Below, piece after piece: positions 13,588 to 24,254 of a stretch of 64,000 nucleotides of DNA (position 1 is its first letter; each line of letters begins with the position of its first letter). The stretch comes from Dendrobium chrysotoxum (taxonomy: Eukaryota > Streptophyta > Magnoliopsida > Asparagales > Orchidaceae). A program made the position numbers and the translations under genes. Location: positions 98,265,264 to 98,329,263 of the forward strand of contig CM034314.1 of assembly GCA_019925795.1 (NCBI GenBank), in the 5' to 3' direction. Under the pieces are notes generated by a model. The model ran no database searches, had not been told where the DNA came from, and was given only the letters and a program-made list of their open reading frames with translations.

Positions 13588-14529
13588 TGTTGACCTCATT
13601 TTTGTATGAGGTCAGTAGAACCAATCCAGACCTTAGGATCATTCCAATCCTTAGGATTTAATCCTGACCCTAGGATTAATCTAATCCTAGATCAATCCAG
13701 TTTCAAATCAATTCTGACCCCAGATCAATACAATTTAAGACAAATCTAGATCCTAGGATTCTCCTAGATCTATCTAGAGCTTAGGATTCTTCTAGATCCT
13801 AAGACTATTCTAGATCCCAGGCCTTAGGATTTCCAAATCCTAGGATTTTCCTAGAAATCAAACATTAGGATCTACTCTAGATCCTAAGATTCTTCTAGAT
13901 CTTGAATCTTAGGATTCCTAGATCTTAGGATTCTTTTAGATCATAGGATTCTTCCAGACCCCAGATCCTAGGATGTCCCTAGGACTTTTAGATTCCAGGA
14001 TCTTCCCAGACTCCAGTCCCTAGGATCTACACTAGACCTTAGGATTCCCTTAAGCTGATCTGGACCCTAGGACCTATTCTAAACCCTAGAATTCTTCTAG
14101 ATCAATCTAAGCTTCAATTCAATCTAGAATTAATTCAAACCATATCATTCAAATTCAAAATCCAGCTTAAAACCAGATTTCCAGATTCAAATCCAAGGCT
14201 AAAGGTCTAAGTCCTGAAAGCCTTTTCCAGTTAATCTTTGAACATTTCAAAACCCTATCAAATGACCTCTGATTCAAGATCTGTCAGTTCCACACTGATG
14301 TGACATGTCTCTAGAGGTAACCCTCCAAATTTGAGCTCATTCTGAGATCTCTAACCCCAGAAACTGAATTGAAATCCAAAGGCTGTAAAACCTTCAAATA
14401 TTTACAGTCCATGCCACTGGACCTACCACCCAGTGGATTTTGACCCTGGAGCTTTCTCCAAAGCCTCCAATCACCTCCAGACCCTTGATTATGACCCATT
14501 AAGTAATAAACTGCATTTTGTTGGACTCA

Positions 14530-15060
14530 ATTTGACCCCTAGTTGACCAGGGGTCAAAATGACTAAAATGCCCCTATGGGGTGTGAATAGTCACTTTGAT
14601 CAAATGACCTCCAAATCAAATGCAGTCACTTCCAGCAAGTTTCAAATGTCAAACCAAACCCATTGAACCTAGAACCAGCCCCTGGGTCAACTTGGTTGAC
14701 CAAGTCAACCTAGTTGACCTAGAAGGCCCCTTTAGGGCCCAAATAGGTTATTTTGACCAAATGACCTCCCCAGACTTTGAGACCACCACCAATAGACTCA
14801 GAATGTCATTCTAAATTGATTGAACCCAATCCTTGACTCTGGGTCAACCTGATTGACCAAGTCAGCCTAGTTGACCCATTAGGCCCATTAAAGGCCTAAA
14901 TGGGTCATTTGATCCAAATAGCCTATTCAAACCCTCAAACCACATCTACCAGGCTCCAAATAACATTTAAAACTGATTCAGTCCAAACCCTAGCTTTGGG
15001 TCAACCTGGTTGACCAAGTCAACTCAGTTGACCAGTTCAAACCCTTAAGCTTTAATATTC
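14530..15060 (+). promoter_or_regulatory. ~156-bp tandem units with W-box palindromes
   Basis: GGTTGACCAAGTCAACC at 14694-14710 recurs in diverged form at 14851-14867 and 15008-15024, and in the 3' LTR at 36433-36449 and 36588-36604. Each is an inverted repeat of two TTGAC cores, and an extra GTTGACC follows ~5 bp later. TTGAC(C/T) is the W-box bound by plant WRKY factors. Whether these sites act as enhancers here is inference. Confidence 0.55.
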
Positions 15061-16949
15061 TGAATCAAGTTTTAAATGCATTCAAATCTCATTCAAACTT
15101 CTTCAAGCATACTCTTGATGATTTGGTCTGGTTTAGTCATGCTGACCCAACCATCAGTTGACTGGGTCAACCATATCCATGTATGGTCAAATCTAGTCAA
15201 CACAAGCTCTATTCATTATACCCACTCAAACCCAATTCAAACAAAGGCTCAAACCTTCAAGCACCATTCAAGGGTATATTTTTAAACCCATTCAAATTTA
15301 GCATGAGTCTTATCAATGTAAGTTTGACCAAATCAATACTTTGGACTTGGTCAAATATACATTTTTAAGTCAAATCAATATATATACCCCTAATTGAACC
15401 CCTATCAAATTATCTACCCTTTGAATCAATTCAAATTCATAACCTTACCACATCCCAACTTTTGTTTAATCATAATAAAGCTAGGTTGACCAAGTCAACT
15501 CACAAGACTTGGTCAAACCTCTTTAATCTGTTTTTGTATTTAATATATTCCCTCAAACCCTTTGAGCATTAATTCCAAGCAGCTAACAATATTTTCCCCA
15601 TGTCCACATGAGCATAAGTTGACTGTTTGACCAGTCAAACAGTCAACAAATGTTTTGAATAAGGATTAAAGTGGTCAAAGTAAATTAAACCTCTCTCATC
15701 TCTATCTTAAACCAACTCCAGCAGTCCTAATAGACTCCTAGGCCCTCCCCCATGCCACCTCAGCTGCCATGTGGCATGGGGACCAGTCAAACTATCAAAC
15801 TTAGGCTTTAAGGTGGTCAAACATGGTCAAATGACCCCTTAATCCTAATTCCCTTTAATCCAAACACCTCCAGCTGTTTGGCCTGACTCTAGAACATTCC
15901 TAGAACCTATCCCATCCCTTAGATCAGGAGTCTATGGCTTGGATCACTCCCATATGTTTGCATAAGGACAAAACTCCCTTTACACATGGCTTGTACCTTT
16001 GTCCTTTGATTCCCTGCTCCCAACAACCCCCAGGCCAGGTGGCTACATCCTAGACACCCTCTCAGTCGATCCTAGCCATCCAATAAGCTCAGGGACATTT
16101 GAATAGGGCAAAACCTTGGTTTAGAGCCTCATTCTTCCCTACACTCCCTCTCTCCAGACTAAAACCCCTCAACCGAGCTTTCTACTCATTAGAGCCTTCA
16201 CTGACCTCCTCCTCAAATCCCAAGTTCGAATCCAGCGATTAAAGGTTGCCGCCGGCGAACTTTCCGGCCAACCGAGCCAAAGCAACCTCCAGCTTAGATA
16301 TCCAACGATTGAGGGCTTTTCAGAACGCGAAGTCTTCTACAAGTTGAATCGTGGACAGACAACAAATTCAGAGATAGCTTAAACGGATTAATCCGTCATT
16401 AAACCGAGGTATAATCCTAAACCCTAGGTAGAATCACTTAGGCCAAATTAGCTTTTCATTCAACGTTTTTAAACCCAAACAAACATACCCACATGATTTC
16501 TCTTCACCTAGGCTATCTAGGTTTAAAATTTTATAGCATTTGATTAACCGGATCGATTGAACGAGCCTAAAAACGTGATTTAGGGTTCGTTCGGTAGATA
16601 TGCCAGTAACACATTTTCTGGACCGTTGATCTCGTGATCAACGATCTAGATCACGTTATATCGCGCGCTGGTCCGTCGTGTATGCCCTTATATTGGATCG
16701 GAGTATCATTTGACTGCATCTGGGCCGTCGGTTTCAAACCACGCCTGATCCCACGGCAGACGGCAGCTGCGAACGTGGATAAGTAAATCCACGTCCGTCG
16801 CCGCCGTTAATTGGCAATTAATGCCAATGATTGCCACGACAATCATTAGCCATTAACTGCGCCGCCGGCTCCAATGATTGCCGCGGTTTATTCTGGCGAA
16901 TCGGAAGCTGCCACGTAGCCTCCAGCCGCCGGCGGCGCCGCCATTCCTT

Positions 16950-18110
16950 TAAAATATTTTTTTTTTAATATAATTTAAAATTGATTTTAAAATACAGAAA
17001 ACTATAATAAAAAATTTTATTTTAAAATAGAAAAATTAGAAAATTAATTTCAAATTAATACATATACTTATATATATATTATAAAATTATTATTTTTTTT
17101 TCTAATTAATTAAGTTTAAAATTTAACTATTAATATTAAGTAATATTAAATTCTTTAATATTTTAATTAATATTAAATAGTTTATTATTTCAATTAATTT
17201 TAAGTGATATTAAACTTTTATTAATATATAAATTATTTAATATTTACATTAAATACTTTATAATTTTTTTTTTAGTTAATATTAAATAATTTTAAGATTT
17301 TAATTAATAACCTTTAATATTTTAATTAACATTAAATAAATTATAAAGTTTAAATATCATTTAAAATATTTTAAAAGTTTAAAATAATTTGAAATACTTA
17401 AATATCATTTAATATTCTAATTAAAATTTAAATAATTAATTAATACTTAATTAATTTTAAACTTAATATTAATCTTAAATGTATTTGAAAATTTAAATAA
17501 AATCTAATTAAATGATTTAACATTATTTAAATGATTTATAATATTTTAATAATTAAAAAATTAATTAATATTCACTGATTTAATTAATTAATATCCAATA
17601 ATTAAGTAATTAATTTTAAATTATTCTAAGTTTGAAATTAAATTAATTTAAATTATATCTTATATTCCAATTAACTAAATGTTTAATTATTAATTAATAT
17701 ATAACTAATGAATAATAATTTAAATTTTTTTTTAATTAATATATTTATATATAAAAATAATTTTGAAATTCCAAAAAATTCTTAAGATTTAAATTAATAA
17801 ATTTTTTAAATTATTTTAATCATTAATTAATTTAAAATTATTTAAAAATTCATTTTAATTGGTTTAAATTTCAAAAATTCATAAGAAATTCATTTTAAAT
17901 CAGAAAATTAAGTATAATATATCAAAATTTTCAGAAAATTAAGTACTTTAATTGGAAATCAAATTCAGAGATCAAAACTTGATTAATTTTAACTTATTTT
18001 AATTACTTAATTATTTTAATATTTAATTAATATCTAATTAAATATTAAGCTAATTATTTTGAAAATTAAAAAATTATTTTCAAATGACCTTAATAGATCA
18101 GTAGATCTCT
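16950..18110. repeat. Extremely AT-rich low-complexity block within the LTR
   Basis: Nearly all A and T, built from 'ttaatta', 'aattaaat' and 'aaaatt' words, without a clear period. It follows directly after a CpG-containing GC-rich stretch (16180-16950), giving a sharp composition step at about 16945. No coding capacity. Confidence 0.85.
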
Positions 18111-21100
18111 CATTTAGCTATTGAATTTACCTTAGTTATATCTTAAATATTTTAAATTCAAAACCTATGTTTTTATATGGCTTTTTATATAAGTCAAGCA
18201 TATATTTTAAATTTATTTTGAAATAATATCTATGTATTTAAATCCATTAGGTTGAGAGATCTACTTTGGAATTTTAAACATAGATCAACATATTTGAATA
18301 GAAATTTTGTGGGAGTGTTAGTGAATGGTTATGCTCTAATCATTCACTAACATAGTTATTGTTCACATTTAATTAAGTATTAATCTATGCATGTTTAAGG
18401 ATATATACACACCACCTAGCTCTAAGGCTCTCTTAGATTTAGAATTGATTGTTTGACGTGTGCATCTTATATGTATTTGTCCAAAGGGTTAGTTGAAACC
18501 TTGATTCAAACCCATTTAAGTTTAGTGACATCATTAAGGACAATAATTAAGGACTTTGTTTAGAGAACTTAGATTATTTCCAATAATTAGGATTCACTTC
18601 CTATTGACTTGAAACTCAAACCATTTAAACTTTGTGACACTCTCAGCCTTAAGAAAAATTTTCACTGACTTTTGAGATCATTAAGCCCCTTAATCAACCT
18701 AATCAAATTCAAACATTAATTAAACCATTTAAGCTTCCAAAAATTATAATAAATCAAGTTTAAACCCAAAAATTACACACAACCCCTCAAACTGACCAGA
18801 ATTGAACCATTAACCAATGAAAAATAAAAGCCCCTCGACTGGACTTCAAAATTAAGTTTAATTTGAGTTTAACTAAAATTCAATATTTAATTAATTTAAT
18901 TAATTAAAAATAATTAAAAATTCCAGAAAATTTCCAAACACTTGGAAATCACTCCTTAGGTCATTCCTGACCTTTGGAGTTGATTTCAAGGAGTTTGGAG
19001 ATCATTTGGATTCAAATCATAAAAAGGGTTTCTAATTAAACAATTTTAAAAATTCAATAAATAGTCAAAACTTCAAAAATTCATAACTAATTCAAATGAA
19101 CTCCAAATTGAGCAAACTCAAAGGCCTACAACTCATCTTAAGCTCTAATATTTATTAAAAATGTTAAGTTTCCAGAAATCAAACAAATTTGAAAAAGTCA
19201 ACTTTTGGTCAAATCTAGTTCAAAATCAAGTCAAAACTTCAAACCTTCATAATAAAATCTAGAAAAATCCAATTTCAGTGTACTTACTGTCTAACTGATC
19301 GTATTAAGGTCTAGTATTTTAATAAAATATTAACTTTCCAGAAAATACTTTAAATCAAAAAGTCAAATTTTGACCCTTTAATTAAATCATTAAAATAATC
19401 AAAAATTTCCAAAATTCAATAAATTGTCAAAAATTCCAGAAAACATTAATTTAACATTAAAACCTGCAATCAATCAATTCTAATTAAAACTAATCAACTT
19501 TCAAACCTTAATCAAATTCAAATCACTTAATTATATCAGGGTACCACTGGGTAACCCAGGCCTACGAGGCTATTAAATTAGCCCCAAGGAAGGTGAAATA
19601 AACTTCACGGCCTCGGTGTGAAACAAAGGTGATATCCAACAAACAATTAAAATCAAATTTAAAATCAATTTCAAGTCATTAATATTTAAATTCAAATTAA
19701 ATCTTCCCTTAAGCCTTCAACCAACTAGAACTTTAAACAACTTCAATCAAATCATCCTATTTAGGACACATCAAAGCCACACAGCCTACCTCACACACTT
19801 TAGATGGTTTGCTAGGACAACCAACTCTAGTCTTAGGCTAGGCCGGTGTTTACTTTTCTGCTGTGTGCCAGATTTTTGAGCTTTTACTGCATGCTGTTTG
19901 CTAGTATTAGAATTGATGTGATTGTTTATTTATTTAATACACTCTGTGATGTGATTGATTGTACGATTAGATCTACCCCTAGGCTAGGAACGATTTGTAT
20001 TAATTCAATCTTATGCAGGTGGCCATGCTCATACAGGGCATAAATTAAAGGGGCAAAAAAAATCATGATTATTAAATTGCACAGGTGCTAAGCATGCTTA
20101 AGTCCCCCTTTAAATCAAAAAGAGCATGGCCAAGTGTGGCTGGTTTGAGCATTTAAATTTCAAATATATTAACTGCTTGGGATGTCAAATATAAACTGCT
20201 TATTATTAGGATAACCTTGCAGGTTGTTGAGTCTAGAGTTTTAATTTTCATTAATGTAATTTGATTTGATTTTGAGTTGTATTATTTAAAGTACTTTGAG
20301 ATTGAGACATTTAAAATCCAATTTGGAATCCAAAGAGGAAGGAACATCCCTTAGGGGAGAGTTCCTATCCATTTGGAGATCCAAATTAGGATGAAGTTCA
20401 AGTATCCAAAGAGAAAAGATAACACCCCTATCCAGGGGGAGTTTCTTTTCATTTGGATACCCAGACCCGACGATCCAAGGAGTTCTAAGGAGACGAAGAA
20501 GTGAAGAACGAGAAGAATCTCAAATCTCAAAGTCACTTGAGTCTTAGGAGTAGAATTCGGGTTGTAGTCAGTGGTACCCGGCCACTTTACTTTATTGCAG
20601 ACCCTGGGTTGTACTATTAAGGGCACTTGCCCATGGACTTTCATTTTGAATATTTATTTAATTGATTTAATTATTTAATTGATTTGATTGATATGTTGAT
20701 TGCGATTAAGGACCCGCATGCTTTTAGTAGTTTATTTGGCGCTATTGCATGTCGATTTTGATTTAGCCTGGAACCCGATCGGAGGCTCGTGAGGGTACGG
20801 TCATTAACCTTTTCTACTTAAACAAAATTAAAATATTTAAGCTCAGATAGAAACTCTAACGCTCTTAAGAAGTAAGCCCGGACTCGCCGGGAGTTTTTCA
20901 TGCATTCATATTAACTTTTCTCTACCTTGTTAGGCACCTCCCCGCCTGCGGGTTTTGGCAGACCACCTGACCTATTAGGGTGCAGTTCTGTCCAAGGGGA
21001 TGTTGTGCAATCTCTAGGATAAAACCTATTTTTAAGCCTATTTTAAAACTGCTTCATATTGATTTAAGCATTTCATCGAGTCAACTAGCATGCATTGCAT

Positions 21101-22216
21101 TAGATACAAATTAAAAATCGAGTCTAAATCTTAATTGCATTTTATTTAGACATTTAACCCAACATTTGTCAAAGGGTCAATTAGGATCTGCTCTAGATGT
21201 CGACCCCAGTTATCTAAACCAATCTTAATCAATGTCCTTAACCACTCTACATTTAAAGACTTCGACTCATGGTTTTAAAAGCGTTTAGGTGGTTTAGCTG
21301 GCTCCCCAATCCAGGCCGGGATAAGTCCAGATTGCATTAGCTAGGTTCTGGGTCATTGATTTTTAGTACCCAATTTTAGACTTAGGTTCTGAGGCAAATG
21401 TTCAATCTTAAGACCTCAATCTTCCGGGAATCTAATTCCCACTTTCTAATAAAATTGATCATTCAAATTAAAATACCTTTCAATCAAATTCAAGCCCAAC
21501 ACTTAGGATAGTTTGAGGTGTTTCTGAAGTAATTCAGAATCTCAAAACACCTCCTACTTTTCTTCCTCTGACTCCAGAAATAACTGTTCAAATTTGATCC
21601 AATCCCATTTGAAAATTCAAGTCCTTAACCTTCTTTGATATCAATCTTTGAATTCTTAAATAAAATTCGTATCGCTATTTTAATCGAGAGTTTTCGTAGG
21701 AAATTTTCTGGTTTCTTACGATGTAATTAACTACGAGGGCTTGCGCTCGTAGGAGATTTAGAAACCCAGACCAGATTTTCAAAATCAAGCTTTTTCAAAA
21801 CTTTAATTAATTATCTTTGGGAAAATCAAAAGTCAACGATCATTATCGTCATTTTCAGATGATCGATAACAGACGATATCCTCTTTCCTTGGAAAGATAT
21901 ATCGTACTATTATCGTGATCTTGATTATGAAATCAATGATCTTTTTACTAGATTATTGTAGTTAAACATTGGATTTAACATCATTTTGATTCTTAGGGAT
22001 CATATATTATTTCTCCTTGAGTTTGACTACGATAATCAGGGTAAATCAATATTTATAATCTGAACCTATTAGAGAACGATATGTTCGCTTTTCGAGGCGA
22101 TATATCATTCATAATAAGTTTTCGATTATAAAATTTAAATTCCAGAAATTTAACTTTCTCAAAGAAAATTAAACACTTTTTCAAAAAACCATATATTTTT
22201 CAATCAAACAAAAAAA

Positions 22217-22234
22217 TGGCGACTCCGCTGGGGA
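22217..22234 (+). other. Primer-binding site, tRNA-Arg(ACG)
   Basis: TGGCGACTCCGCTGGGGA is the exact complement of the last 18 nt (including CCA) of plant tRNA-Arg(ACG), from my knowledge of that tRNA. It lies where a PBS should, just downstream of the inferred LTR end, and a tRNA-Arg primer is known for Ogre elements. Confidence 0.9.
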
Positions 22235-24254
22235 AAATCTCTCTCTCCATCTTTAATTGTGATATAAATTTTATTGCATCGGTGGTTTTGACTACCTTTC
22301 TTCTGTTGGTCCCTCTACCCATTTCTTTCTTGGGGGAGTGTGGCCAACTCAATTAAAACATGTGAAAAGAGAGGTGAGTGTAGGAAACCTCCCTCCCAGT
22401 CTAGCTTTGACATTTCGCCTCCAAGTTCATCGGTAGAGCGAAAGAGTCAAGCTGAGCTTTTTAAAGTCTTTCTGTACATGTTGTAAACTTGCATGCAAAT
22501 AAATCATAGCGTGCTAAGTTTCACGATTTACAGAAGATTTCTCTAACTTCAAAGTCATAATTTCAGCTGTCTAGCAAAATTCCATTGCCTTCAAATCTCA
22601 ATCAATTCCTATATCTTATCATTACATATAGGATTGTAATTCCTATAATTCAATATGTGTGATAGGATATAGATTCCTCTTCCAAATTTTAACCCAAAAT
22701 TTGAAATTTTCTGGTTAATCTAACCTTCGACATTTCAATCCCAAATCACTAGTCGGAATGAAAGAGTCGGGTTAGCTTATAACATCCCCCCCCTGTTTTT
22801 GTAAACCGTTATGTTAAACAAACGTTCAACACTTTGAGTTTCAAAATAAGGGGAGATGCTGCCGAAATTTCAAATTTTTCAAACATCTATTTTCAAGTCA
22901 TAATAATCAATGCAACTATATATTCTACGATAATGATTGTAGTTGTATATAGTTAAGATATTTTCAACTTCTCCGGTCGCTTCAGTCCTTGACATTTCAT
23001 TCTGAACCATTCATCAGAATGAAAGAGTCAGGTTGATTTCCTAGAATCTCCCTCTTATAGGTTTGTAAACCGTTATGTTGAACATATATTCAACACTTCA
23101 AATTTCAAAAATAAGGGGGGATGCCGCCGGATTTAAAAAAAAAAAAAAAAATTTTCAAATTCCTTTTCAAAGTCAATCAAGTTCAAACTGCATTGCTATA
23201 TATTTTTCTATAACAATCGTTGTAGCTTAATATATGCAATATTTATTCAAATTTATTCGGATAAATCAATCTTTGACATTTCATTTTAAATTGTTCTTTT
23301 AAAATGTAAAGAGTCAAGTGATTTTCCCTAGCTTTCCCTAACATTTGTAAACCGTCGAGTTGAATGCAAATTCAACACCTCGAGTTTCAAAATAAGGGGG
23401 GGTGCTGCCGGAAATTCAAATTTTCAGAAAATATCCGTTCAATTCTCTTCAAGTTGTAATCATCACGTGTCGAATGTTATTCTACAATACTTCTTGTAGA
23501 TGAACATCGATAATTCAAATTCAATACTGATTTTCAGTGTCTTTCAAACTTTTGAACTTTGACATTTTATCTTTGATAAGATATAAAGAGTCGAGTTCCT
23601 TCCTGTAAAATCTTCCCTAATGTTTGTAAACTGTCTTGTTGAATGCAAATTCAACACCTCGAGTTTCAAAAATAAGGGGAGATGCTGCCGGATTTTTGAG
23701 TCGTTCAAATTCCCTTTCAATTCAAAATCAATTTTCACTGTCACATGTACTACTACAACATTCTCTTGTAGTATAACATGTACTATTTCCAGATTCAAAT
23801 TTAATCATCTAGTCTTTTCATCAAGTCAAACCTCTGACATCTTATCCCTAGCCTGATCAGTGGGATATGAGAGTCGAGTCAAAACTCCTTGACTTTCTTT
23901 GATATTTTGTTAACTATTAAGTTGAAATCAAATCCGACTTAATGGTTTCAAATAGTCAAAGAAAATCTTTCAATTTTCAAAATTTCAAACCCCTGTCAAA
24001 CTCTTTCAAATCAAATCCAGACCATCGTTGTTATACGTTCTCTACAACATTCTCTTGTAGTTGAACATATACAATAAAAATTCAAATTTTCTTCAAGTCA
24101 AAATTGATATCTATGCTTTATCACTACATATCGGATTATAATTCCTATAATTCGATTTATGCGATAAAATATAGAAAATTTCTTGTCAAAATTCAAATTC
24201 AAAAGTTTGATTCAAGTCTTCTCTTTCAAATTTCAGGCAATCAAACCTTCTGCA
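22235..24254 (+). repeat. Ogre leader: four ~275-bp tandem units with hairpins
   Basis: The unit landmark 'aataagggg.gatgctgccg' recurs at about 22845, 23108, 23391 and 23671. Each unit also has 'gacatttcatt', 'aaagagtc', 'tttgtaaaccgt' and an inverted repeat. Hairpin arms are at 22609-22672, 22916-22952, 23193-23239, 23471-23509, 23743-23781, 24032-24072 and 24111-24174. The first and last are paralogous. Arms differ between units yet stay paired. No long ORF precedes gag. 'aaatttcaggcaatc' just before the gag ATG resembles a 3' splice acceptor. Confidence 0.8.

Larger units (their letters stand above)
13588..22210 (+). repeat. Ogre 5' LTR, inferred ~8.6 kb
   Basis: Only 13588 to about 14780 is confirmed by alignment with the 3' LTR. 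The right end is inferred from the PBS: the last CA before it is at 22209-22210, with a six-A spacer. Regions visible inside are: a 'ctaggattcttctagatc'-rich block (13600-14130); a W-box palindrome array (14530-15060); TTGACC-rich sequence to 15850; GC-rich sequence with CpG (16180-16950); extremely AT-rich sequence (16950-18110); and a moderately AT-rich remainder with hairpins near the end (21695 onward). I could not fix the transcription start or poly(A) site. Nested insertions inside the LTR cannot be excluded and would shorten the true LTR. Confidence 0.7.

Noticed and set aside
16205..16235. tRNA T-loop-like 'gttcgaatcc'
   Set aside because: No acceptor, D or anticodon arms can be built around it.
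23544..23856. Frames of 78-84 codons in the Ogre leader
   Set aside because: They run through the tandem leader units on both strands and are not kept between units.
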